Shown here: piece after piece, positions 21,274-31,629 of the stretch
Layout of the letters: each line of letters begins with the position of its first letter
Numbering within the stretch: position 1 is the first letter of the stretch
From: Amycolatopsis deserti
GTDB lineage: Bacteria > Actinomycetota > Actinomycetes > Mycobacteriales > Pseudonocardiaceae
Length of the DNA: 64,000 nucleotides
Assembly (NCBI RefSeq): GCF_014653945.1
Contig: NZ_BNAU01000005.1
Location: 248,001-312,000 of the forward strand
Direction: 5' to 3'
Program-made: the position numbers and the translations under genes
The notes under the pieces: generated by a model
Database searches by the model: none
Told to the model about the DNA's origin: nothing
The model's input: only the letters and a program-made list of their open reading frames with translations

Positions 21274-22337
21274 CGTACCGGGTGGTGCAGTGGAGCACCG
21301 GCAACGTGGGGCGGCACGCGATCGCGGGCATCGACGCGCATCCGGAGCTGGAACTGGCCGGCGTCTGGGTGTCGAACCCGGACAAGGCCGGCCGGGACGC
21401 CGGTGAGCTGGCCGGGCTGGGCCGGTCGCTGGGCGTCGCGGCGACCACCGACGCCGACGAGCTGCTGGGGCTGCGACCGGACTGCGTGGTCTACACGGCG
21501 ATGGCCGACGACCGGCTGATGGAGGCGCTGGCCGATCTGCGGCGGATCCTGCGGGCCGGCGTGAACGTCGTGTCCAGCAGCCCGGTGTTCCTGCAGTTCC
21601 CGGACGGCGTGGTACCCGACGAAGTGTCCGGCCCGGTGCGCGCGGCCGCCGCCGAGGGTGGCGCGTCGCTGTGGGTCAACGGCGTCGATCCCGGGTTCGC
21701 CAACGACTGGCTGCCGCTGGTGCTGACCGGCGTGTGCGAGCGGATCGACGAGGTGCGCTGCTTCGAGATCCTCGACTACTCGACCTACGACAACCGCAAG
21801 GTCGTCTTCGACATCATGGGGTTCGGCGGCCCGCTGGACGAGACGCCGATGCTGCTTCAGCCCGGCGTGCTGTCGCTGGCGTGGGGCAGCGTGGTGCGGC
21901 AGCTCGCGGCCGGGCTGGGCGTGGAGCTGGACGCTGTCGAGGAGAGGTTCGAGCGGTTGCCGGCGCCGTCGGCGTTCGACGTCTCGTGCGGCACGATCGC
22001 CGAGGGCACGGCCGCCGCGCTGCGGTTCGAGGTGCGCGGCATGCGGAACGGACGGCCGGTGTGCGTGCTGGAGCACGTGACGCGGCTACGCCCCGACCTG
22101 GGACCGGACTGGCCACAGCCGTCCGGCCAGGGCTGCTACCGGGTGCAGGTGACCGGCGAGCCGAACTACACGCTGGACCTGCGGCTGGTCGGCACGGACG
22201 GCGACCACAACACGGCGGGCCTCAAGGCGACGGCGATGCGGCTGGTGAACGCGGTCCCGGCGGTGGTCGCGGCGCCGCCCGGCCTGCTGACGGCCCTGGA
22301 CCTGCCGCTGGTCACCGGGCGCGGCCTGGTCAGCTAG
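21270..22337 (+). CDS. DapB-like NAD(P)H-dependent dehydrogenase
   Basis: 355 residues, GTG start in a 4-nt overlap with the SDR gene. The N-terminal Rossmann fold is like dihydrodipicolinate reductase ([63 protein letters not shown]) and the central [16 protein letters not shown] block is typical of the actinobacterial group related to 2,4-diaminopentanoate dehydrogenase. These are commonly annotated as hypothetical or DapB-N domain proteins and found with SDRs in degradative clusters. The true substrate is unknown. Confidence 0.8.
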   Translation: MTYRVVQWSTGNVGRHAIAGIDAHPELELAGVWVSNPDKAGRDAGELAGLGRSLGVAATTDADELLGLRPDCVVYTAMADDRLMEALADLRRILRAGVNVVSSSPVFLQFPDGVVPDEVSGPVRAAAAEGGASLWVNGVDPGFANDWLPLVLTGVCERIDEVRCFEILDYSTYDNRKVVFDIMGFGGPLDETPMLLQPGVLSLAWGSVVRQLAAGLGVELDAVEERFERLPAPSAFDVSCGTIAEGTAAALRFEVRGMRNGRPVCVLEHVTRLRPDLGPDWPQPSGQGCYRVQVTGEPNYTLDLRLVGTDGDHNTAGLKATAMRLVNAVPAVVAAPPGLLTALDLPLVTGRGLVS

Positions 22338-22632
22338 ACCACTGCGAGAACGCGACCAGGAGCATCACCCCGATCGCGAGGGCCGCCGCCAGGCCGAACG
22401 TCCCGCCGAGCACCAGGCCGGTGCCGAGGGACTTCCACGGCGGCCGCGCGAGCCGGAGCACGATCCCGGCGAGCACCGCGCCGAGGGCGATGCCGAGGAA
22501 CAGCTCCGCGTACTCGCCGCCGTGCCAGCCGGCGACGAGGTCCTGCGACATGGCAGCCACCAACGCGATCAGCAGTGCGGCCGTGAACGCGAACCCCACG
22601 AACGCCACGCCCGGCCGCCGGTCCTCGGTCAT
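22330..22632 (-). CDS. small membrane protein of unknown function
   Basis: 100 residues with three hydrophobic segments (about 8-28, 42-60, 70-95). No recognised motif. It converges with the dehydrogenase gene (8-nt overlap of ends). It lies 45 nt downstream of lgt on the same strand, so it may be cotranscribed with lgt. Confidence 0.65.
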   Translation of the reverse strand: MTEDRRPGVAFVGFAFTAALLIALVAAMSQDLVAGWHGGEYAELFLGIALGAVLAGIVLRLARPPWKSLGTGLVLGGTFGLAAALAIGVMLLVAFSQWSS

Positions 22633-22677
22633 GATCGCCAGTCTGCCGGACCTCGCGAGGGCCGCGCCTGAGTAGAA

Positions 22678-23607
22678 CTACTCGCGATCCGGGGCGACCT
22701 TGTCGGTCTCGTCGTCCTTGCTGCGCAACGTTTCCGGCTCCTCGCGTGGCCCGCGGCGTTTGGCGAGGAGGAAGTAGACCATCGCGCCGGCGAAGACCAG
22801 GATCGACGTCCACGTGTTGACCCGCAGGCCGAGGACGTGCGTGGCGTCGTCGGTGCGCATCAGCTCGATCCAGAACCGGCCCAGCGTGTACCCGGCGACG
22901 TAGAGGGCGAACGCGCGGCCGTGGCCCAGGCGCAGCTTGCGGTCGGCGTACACGACCAGCGCCGCGATGATCAGGTTCCAGATCAGCTCGTACAGGAACG
23001 TCGGGTGCACCGGGCTGTCGGCGAGCGGGATGTGCCCGAACGCGATGCCGTTGGGTCCCTGGTCGGGGATCGTCGGGTTGTTCGGGTCGAAGCGCTGGTA
23101 GATCTCCAGGCCCCAGGGCAGCGTGGTGTGCCCGCCGTAGAGCTCCTGGTTGAAGTAGTTGCCGAGGCGGCCGATGGCCTGGGCGACGATGATGCCCGGG
23201 GCGATCGCGTCGGCCATCGCCGGCAGCGGCACGCCCTTGCGGCGGCAGCCGATCCACGCGCCGACCGCGCCGAGGGCGATGGCGCCCCAGATGCCCAGGC
23301 CGCCGTCCCAGATGTAGAGCGCCTTGACCGGGTCCTTGCCCTCGCCGAAGTAGCGCCACCAGTCGGTGATGACGTGGTAGAGGCGCCCGCCGACGAGGCC
23401 GAACGGCACGGCCCACACGGCGATGTCGACGACCGTGCCCTTGGTGCCGCCGCGCTGCACCCAGCGGCGGTCGCCCCACCAGATGGCGACGATGATGCCG
23501 GCGATGATGCACAGCGCGTAGGCGCGGATCGGGATCGGTCCCAGGTGCCAGACGCCGCGGTCCGGGCTCGGGATCGTCGCGAGGAACACAGCCGAGGCGG
23601 AATTCAC
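22678..23607 (-). CDS. lgt: prolipoprotein diacylglyceryl transferase
   Basis: 309 residues from GTG at 23607, which has GGTGAG behind it; the longer in-frame ATG at 23688 lies in the region of the small upstream protein and gives a non-membrane extension. Lgt moves diacylglycerol from phosphatidylglycerol onto the lipobox Cys. Signature sequence: IGRLGNYFNQELYGGHTTLPWG; also HPTFLYELIWN and the membrane helices IRAYALCIIAGIIVAIW. The C-terminal tail is charged. lgt follows trpA in mycobacteria as well, with a few genes inserted here. Confidence 0.95.
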   Translation of the reverse strand: MNSASAVFLATIPSPDRGVWHLGPIPIRAYALCIIAGIIVAIWWGDRRWVQRGGTKGTVVDIAVWAVPFGLVGGRLYHVITDWWRYFGEGKDPVKALYIWDGGLGIWGAIALGAVGAWIGCRRKGVPLPAMADAIAPGIIVAQAIGRLGNYFNQELYGGHTTLPWGLEIYQRFDPNNPTIPDQGPNGIAFGHIPLADSPVHPTFLYELIWNLIIAALVVYADRKLRLGHGRAFALYVAGYTLGRFWIELMRTDDATHVLGLRVNTWTSILVFAGAMVYFLLAKRRGPREEPETLRSKDDETDKVAPDRE

Positions 23608-23644
23608 GGGCTCACCGTAACGTGCGCGGTGTGTGGTGCGCGGA

Positions 23645-23812
23645 TCAGCCCGCGCGGTTGAGGACGGCCGACCCGAGCGCGAGCACACACCCGACGCCGA
23701 AGATCGCCGTGAGGTACCACGGCCCGCCCTGGGTGACGTTCCAGACGGCGACGAGAGCCGCCACCACGGCGATGACGAGGTTGCGCATCTGCAGGGGAGA
23801 AGGCCGGGCCAT
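23645..23812 (-). CDS. small two-helix membrane protein
   Basis: 55 residues from ATG at 23812 (MARPSPLQMRNLVIAVVAAL). Two hydrophobic stretches separated by WNVTQGGPWYLTA. This type of short protein beside lgt or trpA is frequent in actinomycetes. No function can be assigned. It ends 37 nt before the lgt start. Confidence 0.6.
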   Translation of the reverse strand: MARPSPLQMRNLVIAVVAALVAVWNVTQGGPWYLTAIFGVGCVLALGSAVLNRAG

Positions 23813-23860
23813 AGGCCCAGCCTGCCACGCCCGGCTCAGCGACCCGCGCCTCCCCCACAC

Positions 23861-23983
23861 GAACGCAGAACTCACCCACAGGACGTGGGACCCCCGCCCC
23901 CGAACGCAGAACCCGCGGTGCGCGCGAGTTCCACGTTCAGGCGTGCGGGTTCTGCGTCGCGGGGCGCGAGTTCTGCGCCGGGG
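23861..23983. repeat. cluster of short inverted repeats (GAACGCAGAAC units)
   Basis: Five related units lie between the small membrane protein and the MOSC gene: GAACGCAGAACTCACCC (23861-23877) and CGAACGCAGAACCCGCGG (23901-23918) in one orientation; GCGCGAGTTCCACGTTCAG (23922-23940, degenerate), GCGTGCGGGTTCTGCGTCGC (23941-23960) and GCGCGAGTTCTGCGCC (23965-23980) in the other. The shared core is GAACGCAGAACYC. Adjacent opposite units can form hairpins. No gene is seen within. Confidence 0.8.
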
Positions 23984-24661
23984 TCAGCCCGCGGACGCTC
24001 CTCGCCGCTGTAGGGCGCGGTGCACCTTGCGCTTGTCGGCCTCCGGGAGGGCCTCCACGTCGGCCAGGCGCGGCAGCAACGCCGGCTCCGTGGTGAACGC
24101 GCGGAACGCCGTCCCGATCGTGACCCCGTGGTCCGGGCGCGACAGCACCGTCACCGCGTCCCCGGCCTGCACCGGCCCCGGCTCGAGCACCCGGAGGTAC
24201 GCACCGGGCACCGCGCGCTGCGTGAACGTCTTCACCCAGCCGCGTTCGCCCAGCCAGCCGGCGAACGTGCGGCACGGGATGCGCGGCGCGGTCACCTCCA
24301 GCACCAGCGACTCGCCGATCCGCCACCGCTCGCCGAGCAGCGCGCCGGTGACGTCCACGCCCATCGTGGTCAGGTTCTCGCCGAACACGCCCGGCGGCAG
24401 GTCGCGGCCCAGCTCCGCCGCCCAGACGTCCAGGTCCTCCCGCGCGTACGCGTACACCGCCTGGTCATCGCCGCCGTGGTGACGCAGGTCGCAGATCACG
24501 TCGCCGGTCACGCCGCTGCCGCCGACGCCACGCGGGCCCGGCGCGGCCACCGCCACCGGCCCCTCGACCGGACGCTTGTCGATCCCGGTGACCCCGAGAT
24601 CGGCCTCCCGCACTTCCCGCTTCGACCCGATGTTGACCGACAGCACCTTGCCCATGCTCAT
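23984..24661 (-). CDS. MOSC domain protein
   Basis: 225 residues; ATG at 24661 overlaps the stop of the DUF3291 gene (ATGA). MOSC domains carry molybdenum-cofactor sulfur chemistry. Seen: KREVREADLGVTGIDKRPVEG, HHGGDDQAVYAYAREDLD, GVFGENLTTMGVDVTGALLG, and the conserved Cys in PRIPCRTFAGWLG. This is the YiiM-like stand-alone type, linked to detoxification of N-hydroxylated compounds; that role is from family knowledge only. The stop sits at the edge of the repeat cluster. Confidence 0.88.
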   Translation of the reverse strand: MSMGKVLSVNIGSKREVREADLGVTGIDKRPVEGPVAVAAPGPRGVGGSGVTGDVICDLRHHGGDDQAVYAYAREDLDVWAAELGRDLPPGVFGENLTTMGVDVTGALLGERWRIGESLVLEVTAPRIPCRTFAGWLGERGWVKTFTQRAVPGAYLRVLEPGPVQAGDAVTVLSRPDHGVTIGTAFRAFTTEPALLPRLADVEALPEADKRKVHRALQRRGASAG

Positions 24662-25161
24662 GCCCTGCACAACCATTCGGCGTGCCCGGGCTCGGGCACG
24701 GCGCCGCCGGGCGGGAACGTTTCGCGGAAGGTGAAGGCGTACGGCGTCGGCCCGTGCGCCCGCAGGTGCCGGATCCGGTCCTCGGCCTCGTCCGTGGTCG
24801 GCCGGTGTCCCGCCGGCACCCACCAGAGCGCGGTGAACGCCTCGGGCATCCGCTCGAACCACTCGCGGCGGCGCTTGAGCACCGCCCGGTGCTCCCCCGA
24901 GTACACGTACGCGGCCAGGTCCTCGACCGAGCGCCACGTCGACATGTTGACGATGAGCCCAGCGCTGGTGCCGGCGTCCCACTCGAAGGCGCGCACGTCG
25001 GTCGCGTTGCCGTCCTCGGTCTGCAGGCGCCACACGAAACCGGGCGCGGCGTCGGCGAGGGCGTTGATCGGGTCGAGCGCGTCCACGAAGTCCTTGAGCT
25101 GGGGCGAGGTCAGTGGCGCGGCCAGACGGCCGATGTTCACCTGCGCGAGTTCGTAGGCCAT
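24658..25161 (-). CDS. DUF3291 domain protein
   Basis: 167 residues from ATG at 25161 (MAYELAQVNIGRLAAPLTSP). DUF3291 is a ferredoxin-fold dimeric alpha/beta-barrel family related to small monooxygenases; typical pieces are PGFVWRLQTEDGNATDVRAF, NMSTWRSVEDLAAYVY and EHRAVLKRRREWFERM. Function unknown. Translationally coupled to the MOSC gene, suggesting a shared redox or detoxification role. Confidence 0.82.
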   Translation of the reverse strand: MAYELAQVNIGRLAAPLTSPQLKDFVDALDPINALADAAPGFVWRLQTEDGNATDVRAFEWDAGTSAGLIVNMSTWRSVEDLAAYVYSGEHRAVLKRRREWFERMPEAFTALWWVPAGHRPTTDEAEDRIRHLRAHGPTPYAFTFRETFPPGGAVPEPGHAEWLCRA

Positions 25162-25211
25162 GCCGCCAGTCTGCCGATCAACGCAGGCGAGGGCTATGTG
25201 TTTTGGCCGGC

Positions 25212-25996
25212 TCACGCCGTGGCGACGGCCTGCCGGACACCCTCGGCCAGCTCACCGGCCAGCGCGTGCACCGGCTCGGTCCCGCCCGCGGCGGCCGACA
25301 CCAGCGCCGATCCCACGATCACGGCGTCGGCGAACCCGGCGATCTCCGCCGCCTGCTCGCGCGACCGCACACCCAGCCCGACGCCGATCGGCAGGTCCGT
25401 GTGCGCCCGGGTGCGGCGCACCAGCTCCGCGGCGCCGCTGCTGACCTGGTCGCGCGCGCCGGTGACGCCCATGACCGCGGCCGCGTACACGAACCCGGAG
25501 CTGGCCTTCACGGTCAGGTCGATCCGCTCCTCCGACGAGGACGGCGCGACCAGGAAGATGCGGTCCAGACCGTGCTGCTCGGACGCGGCCATCCAGTCAC
25601 CGGCTTCGTCCGGGATCAGGTCCGGCGTGATGAGGCCCAGGCCGCCGGCGGCGGCGAGGTCGCGCGCGAACTTGTCCACCCCGTACTGGCGCACCGGGTT
25701 CCAGTAGGTCATCACGACCGCCCGGCCACCGCGGGCGGACACCGACTCGACGACCTCGAACAGGTTCCGCAGCCGGAAGCCGTTCTTCAGCGCGGCGTCC
25801 GCGGCGAGCTGGATCGTCGGGCCGTCCATCACCGGATCGGAGTAGGGCACGCCGACCTCGACGAGGTCCGCGCCCCCGTCGATCAGGGCCGCCAGCAGGT
25901 CCTTCGAGCCCGGCACGGTCGGGTACCCGGCGGGCAGGTAGCCGACCAGCGCCGCCCGGCTCTCGCTGCGGGTCTGGGCGAACAGTTCCGCCAGGC

Positions 25997-26000
<4 letters not shown>
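25212..26000 (-). CDS. trpA: tryptophan synthase alpha chain
   Basis: 262 residues, GTG start at 26000 in a GTGA overlap with trpB. Splits indole-3-glycerol phosphate into indole and glyceraldehyde 3-phosphate. Catalytic Glu and Asp are in [19 protein letters not shown], and the phosphate loop in [20 protein letters not shown] followed by VIVGSALV. Last gene of the trpCBA unit, 50 nt from the DUF3291 gene start. Confidence 0.96.
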
Positions 26001-27216
<1,216 letters not shown>

Positions 27217-27220
<4 letters not shown>

Positions 27221-28026
27221 CGGCTCGGCCTCGGGCAGGCGGGGTGGGATCCGGCGGTGACCAGCTTCATCAGGGCGCCCTTCGGGTCGCCCGAGGCCAC
27301 CAGGCCCTCGCCGACCAGCACCGCGTCGGCGCCGTGCCCGGCGTAGGCCATCAGGTCGCCCGGGCCGCGGACGCCGGACTCGGCGACCTTCACGGTGTCG
27401 AACGGCAGGCCCGGCGCGAGGCGGCTGAAGACGTCCCGGTCGACCTCGAGGGTGTGCAGGTTGCGGGCGTTGATGCCGATGACCTTGGCCCCGGCCTCGA
27501 GCGCGCGGTCGGCCTCCTCGGCGTTGTGCACCTCGACCAGCGCGGTCATGCCCAGCGACTCGACGCGGTCGAGCAGCGCCATCAGGGCGTTCTGCTCCAG
27601 CGCGGCGACGATCAGCAGGACCACGTCGGCGCCGTGCGCGCGGGCCTCGTGGACCTGGTAGGGGCTGACGATGAAGTCCTTGCGCAGGATCGGGATGTCG
27701 ACCGCGGCGCGGACGGCGTCCAGGTCGGCCAGCGAACCACCGAACCGGCGCTGCTCGGTGAGCACGCTGATGACGCGTGCGCCGGCGGCCTCGTAGTCCT
27801 TGGCCAGCGCGGCGGGATCGGGGATGTCGGCCAGCGCGCCCTTGGACGGGCTGCGGCGCTTGACCTCGGCGATGACGCCGATCGACGAATCACGCAGCGC
27901 GGACATGGCGTCCCGCGGTGGCGGCGCCTGCGCGGCGAGCCGCTTCAGCTCGTCGAACGGGAGCGCCTTCTCCCGCTCGGCGAGATCTTCCCGGACGCCG
28001 GCGACGATGTCTTCGAGAACGGTCAC
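27217..28026 (-). CDS. trpC: indole-3-glycerol phosphate synthase
   Basis: 269 residues, GTG start at 28026. Stand-alone Trp[21 protein letters not shown] holds the first catalytic Glu and Lys, followed by [51 protein letters not shown] and [12 protein letters not shown]. First gene of the trpCBA unit, separated by a 452-nt repeat-bearing gap from trpM and trpE upstream. The phosphoribosylanthranilate isomerase step is not encoded nearby and is probably done by PriA. Confidence 0.96.
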
Positions 28027-28478
28027 GGCGCAACCTCACCGGTTGTCGCACATTCACTCGAAAGCTGGCTCACAAACACCTTCCCCTTCCCGCAGAAAAG
28101 ATGCTAACCCGCCCACTGGTGCGGACCGGTTCCGGGTCGGACTTGCCTTGTCCGGTAGCGGAATTTTCGATGCTCACACCCCGCACGCAGCCGGCACCGC
28201 CGCGGGTGCTGAATCAGCCCAGCCGCGCGCAGCGCGTCCGTTGAGGGTGGCGGCGGGAGACGGGCGGGCGGCCCCTCGCGAGGACAACGCCAACGTGGTG
28301 AACGGCGCAGTCGCGCGAAGCGCGTCCACCAGGGGTGGCGGGTGGGAATTCATGAGGCGATCCCACAGCCGATGGCACTGCGGCGCGGAGCGCCTCGATG
28401 GGGGCGGTGGTCGGGCTGGCGGGCGGGAGTCTGAGGCTCCGCCACCCGCACCGCTACGCAAACCGCCTCCCGCATCAC
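28027..28478. repeat. 452-nt gap in the trp cluster with degenerate repeats
   Basis: No convincing gene. The part near trpC (28027-28150) is less GC-rich and probably holds the trpC promoter. From about 28200 on, related units are seen: AGCGCGTCCGTTGAGGGTGG at 28231-28250 (exact copy of 8559-8578), CGAAGCGCGTCCACCAGGGG starting at 28315, and a weaker CGGAGCGCCTCGATGGGGGC starting at 28386. Each is followed by G-rich GGYGGCGGG-like sequence. Confidence 0.6.
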
Positions 28479-29030
28479 TTACCGATCAGTAGTCGGATCT
28501 TCGCCGTCGGAGAGGGCCTCCCACAGCTCCGTGTCCGGGTCCTTCGCGGCCTTCTTGCGGCCGGCCGGGGCCTCGTAGCGCGCGCCCATCTTCGCCATCC
28601 GGCCGGCGCCCTTGATGGCTGACAACCCGGCGACGAGCATCAGAATTCCCGCCAGCAGGGCCAGTCCGCGCCCGGCGAAGATCTGCGCGGTGGGCGCCCC
28701 CTCGGGGAAGCCGCCGAAGCGCCAGCCGTCGATCGCGATCCAGCCGGCGGCGATCCCCGCAAGCGCGACCACCACGCCCAGCACCCGCCGCAGCCAGCCG
28801 CCCGCGGCGATCAGCCCGGCGACCCCGGCCAACGCGAGCACGGCCAGCGGCACCAACGCCCCGGACTGCTCCGCCCCCGTGTGCTGGTCCAGCACCATGC
28901 CGCGCACACCGGCGTCGCGCAGCTCGGCGGCCCAGACCAGGCGCGAGGAGCCCCACAGCGCGGCCGCGGCCAGCAGGAGCGCGGCCGCGACCATCCACAG
29001 TGGACGCTTACTGGACGTTGGCGACGTCAT
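28479..29030 (-). CDS. tryptophan-biosynthesis-associated membrane protein (TIGR02234/TrpM-like)
   Basis: 183 residues. Four membrane segments (about 11-30, 58-77, 82-103, 130-150) and a charged C-terminal tail. The family is defined by its place next to trpE or trpC in actinobacteria (Rv1610 in M. tuberculosis); seen features are [14 protein letters not shown] and the [20 protein letters not shown] segment. The start lies within the 3' end of trpE (23-nt overlap). The molecular role is not known. Confidence 0.85.
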   Translation of the reverse strand: MTSPTSSKRPLWMVAAALLLAAAALWGSSRLVWAAELRDAGVRGMVLDQHTGAEQSGALVPLAVLALAGVAGLIAAGGWLRRVLGVVVALAGIAAGWIAIDGWRFGGFPEGAPTAQIFAGRGLALLAGILMLVAGLSAIKGAGRMAKMGARYEAPAGRKKAAKDPDTELWEALSDGEDPTTDR

Positions 29031-30570
29031 CGGCCGGGTCCAGCTTCCGCGGCGGCGCCATGGTCTGCGCGGCGGCGACCGCGGAGAGCACCGTGCGGGC
29101 CTTGTTCAGGCATTCGTTGTCCTCGTACTCGGGCACCGAGTCGGCCACCACGCCGCCGCCCGCCTGCACGTAGGCGATCCCGTCCCGGATCAGGGCGGTG
29201 CGGATGGCGATGGCCGTGTCGGCGTCGCCGGCGAAGTCGAGGTAGCCGACGACACCGCCGTAGAGGCCGCGGCGGGTCGGTTCCAGCTCCTCGATCAGCT
29301 CCATCGCGCGCACCTTGGGGGCACCGGAGAGCGTCCCGGCGGGGAAGCACGCCGCCACCGCGTCGAACGCGGTCTTGTCCTCGGCCAGCTCGCCGGTGAC
29401 GGTCGACACGATGTGCATCACGTGGCTGTAGCGCTCGATGGCGAAGAAGTCGACCACCCGGACGGTGCCCGGCTTGCAGACCTTGCCCAGGTCGTTGCGG
29501 CCCAGGTCGACCAGCATCAGGTGCTCGGCGCGTTCCTTCTCGTCGGCCAGCAGGTCCTTGGCCAGCTGCGCGTCCTCCTCCGGGTCCGCGCCGCGCCAGC
29601 GGGTGCCGGCGATCGGGTGCGTGGTGGCGCGGCCGTCCCGCACGGTGACCAGCGACTCGGGACTGGAGCCGACGATGTCGAACCCGTCCAGCCGCAACAG
29701 GTACATGTACGGGCTGGGGTTGGAGGTGCGCAGCACTCGGTAGATGTCCAGCGCGTCGGCCTGCGTGGGGATCTCGAACCGTTGCGAGGGCACGACCTGG
29801 AACGCTTCACCGGCCTTGATCGCCTCGACCGCCTTCTCCACCGCGGCGAAGTAGTCGGCTTGCGTGCGCCTGCGCTCGAACTGCGGCGTGGGGCGGTCGA
29901 AGACAGCGGCGGTGGCCGGGGCCGCGGCGCCCAGCCGCTCGGTCATCTCCTCCAGGCGGCGGACGGCGTCGTCGTAGGCCGCGTCGACCCGCTCCGGGCT
30001 GTCGTCCCAGTTGACCGCGTTCGCGATGAGCGTGACCGTGCCCTCGTGGTGGTCCACGGCGGCCAGGTCGGTGGCCAGCAGCATGGTCAGCTCGGGGATG
30101 TCGAGGTCCTTCTCGGCCAGCTCCGGCAGCTTCTCCAGCCAGCGCACGGCGTCGTAGCCGAGGTAGCCGACCATCCCGCCGGTCAGCGGCGGCATGCCGG
30201 GCAGCGGCTCGGTGTGCAGGGCCGCGACGGTCTCGCGCAGCACGGTCAGCGGGTCGCCCTCGGTCGGCAGGCCCACCGGCGGGGTGCCCTCCCACACCGC
30301 GCGGCCGTCCCGCACCGTCAGCGCGGCGGGGCTGCGGACGCCGATGAAGGACCAGCGCGACCACGACTGCCCGTTCTCGGCCGACTCGAACAGGAACGTG
30401 CCCGGGCGGTCGGCCGCGAGCTTGCGGTAGACCCCGACGGGCGTCTCGCCGTCGGCGAGCAGCCGACGGACCACCGGGATCACGCGACGGCCCTCGGCGA
30501 GGGCGCGGAACTCGTCGCGTGCGGGGCTCACCGAACCGAGGCCGCCGTCGGTGGGATTCGCACTGACCAT
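29008..30570 (-). CDS. trpE: anthranilate synthase component I
   Basis: 520 residues from ATG at 30570. Makes anthranilate from chorismate with ammonia from a separate amidotransferase, not in this window. Seen: feedback region [20 protein letters not shown], catalytic [78 protein letters not shown] and [11 protein letters not shown]. It is divergent from a TetR gene. Its leader contains no Trp-rich peptide. Confidence 0.96.
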   Translation of the reverse strand: MVSANPTDGGLGSVSPARDEFRALAEGRRVIPVVRRLLADGETPVGVYRKLAADRPGTFLFESAENGQSWSRWSFIGVRSPAALTVRDGRAVWEGTPPVGLPTEGDPLTVLRETVAALHTEPLPGMPPLTGGMVGYLGYDAVRWLEKLPELAEKDLDIPELTMLLATDLAAVDHHEGTVTLIANAVNWDDSPERVDAAYDDAVRRLEEMTERLGAAAPATAAVFDRPTPQFERRRTQADYFAAVEKAVEAIKAGEAFQVVPSQRFEIPTQADALDIYRVLRTSNPSPYMYLLRLDGFDIVGSSPESLVTVRDGRATTHPIAGTRWRGADPEEDAQLAKDLLADEKERAEHLMLVDLGRNDLGKVCKPGTVRVVDFFAIERYSHVMHIVSTVTGELAEDKTAFDAVAACFPAGTLSGAPKVRAMELIEELEPTRRGLYGGVVGYLDFAGDADTAIAIRTALIRDGIAYVQAGGGVVADSVPEYEDNECLNKARTVLSAVAAAQTMAPPRKLDPADDVANVQ

Positions 30571-30664
30571 GCAGCCATTGTGCCGCCCGGGTCCGACAGT
30601 CTTCGCACCGGGCGTTAATTCACGCATTGTTGAATTCCGGTCGCGCCCAGGTCATGATGGGGAG

Positions 30665-31279
30665 GTGAGTACCGCCGAACAGCCTACGCCCGGCAAGCGG
30701 CGCGGCCGCCGCCCCGGCGGCCAGGACACGCGGGCCGCGCTGGTGCAGGCCGCGCGCGAAGTCTTCAGCGAGAGCGGCTACGAGGGCGCCACGGTGCGCG
30801 CGATCGCCGCGCGGGCCGGGGTCGACGCCGCCATGGTGAACCACTGGTTCGGCGGCAAGGAGGGCCTGTTCGCGCAGGCCGTGCTGCAGCTGCCGTTCGA
30901 CCCGATCCAGCTGTTTTCCGAGCTGATGGACGGGCCGGTGGACGAGCTGGGGAAGCGGATCGTGCGGCGGTTCCTGACCGTGTGGGACGCGACCGACGGC
31001 GGTGCGTTCCCGGCGCTGGTGCGCAGCATCGCCAGCCACGACCAGGCCGCGCTGAGCCTCAAGGACTTCCTGATCCGGCACGTGCTGGAGAACGTGGTCG
31101 GCCACGTGTCACCGGACCGCCCGGAACTGCGCGCGACGCTGTGCGCGTCCCAGATGGTGGGCATGGGGATGGCACGCTACGTGGCGATGTTCGAGCCGTT
31201 CTCGACCACGGACGTCGAAACCCTGGCGGCGGCCGTCGGGCCGACGCTGCAGCGCTACCTGACCGGCGACATCGACTAG
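30665..31279 (+). CDS. TetR-family transcriptional regulator
   Basis: 204 residues from GTG at 30665, the only sensible start; GGGGAG sits directly before it, too close to be an ideal Shine-Dalgarno. The N-terminal helix-turn-helix is [20 protein letters not shown] followed by [20 protein letters not shown] and [12 protein letters not shown]. The C-terminal part is the TetR_C_17/AefR-like ligand domain. Divergent from trpE (94-nt gap) and convergent with hisI (4-nt overlap). The target and inducer are unknown. Confidence 0.88.
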   Translation: MSTAEQPTPGKRRGRRPGGQDTRAALVQAAREVFSESGYEGATVRAIAARAGVDAAMVNHWFGGKEGLFAQAVLQLPFDPIQLFSELMDGPVDELGKRIVRRFLTVWDATDGGAFPALVRSIASHDQAALSLKDFLIRHVLENVVGHVSPDRPELRATLCASQMVGMGMARYVAMFEPFSTTDVETLAAAVGPTLQRYLTGDID

Positions 31280-31629
31280 GCGTCATCTTCCAGCAGGAGG
31301 CGGTCTTCGCCGTCGAAGCAGGTGCGGGTGCCCGTGTGGCAGGCCGGGCCGGTCTGGTCGACGCGCACCAGCAGCGTGTCGGCGTCGCAGTCCAGGCGGA
31401 CCTCCCGCACGTGCTGCACGTGCCCGGACGTCTCGCCCTTGACCCACAGCTCCTGGCGGCTGCGCGAGAAGTATGTGCCGCGCCGCGTGGTCAGCGTGCG
31501 CTCCAGCGCCTCGTCGTTCATCCACGCCACCATCAGCACGTCGGAGGTCGCGTGGTCGACCACGACCGCGCACACCAGGCCGTCGGCGGTGCGCTTGAGC
31601 CGCTGGGCCAGCTCGGGTGACAGGCTCAC
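31276..31629 (-). CDS. hisI: phosphoribosyl-AMP cyclohydrolase
   Basis: 117 residues, GTG start in a GTGA overlap with hisF. Third step of histidine synthesis, opening the purine ring of PR-AMP. Metal ligands are seen as [18 protein letters not shown] and the Cys residues in [11 protein letters not shown]. No PR-ATP pyrophosphohydrolase domain is fused; hisE must be elsewhere, as is usual in actinobacteria. Confidence 0.95.
   Translation of the reverse strand: MSLSPELAQRLKRTADGLVCAVVVDHATSDVLMVAWMNDEALERTLTTRRGTYFSRSRQELWVKGETSGHVQHVREVRLDCDADTLLVRVDQTGPACHTGTRTCFDGEDRLLLEDDA

Noticed and set aside
23608-23688. Longer lgt start at the ATG at 23688.
   Set aside because: It adds 27 polar residues unlike Lgt N-termini; the GTG at 23607 has a Shine-Dalgarno and gives the family-typical start.
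30571-30664. Possible trp leader peptide before trpE (minus strand, [11 protein letters not shown] then stop).
   Set aside because: It holds a single Trp, lacks a Trp run, and no terminator/antiterminator hairpins are evident, so attenuation is not supported.
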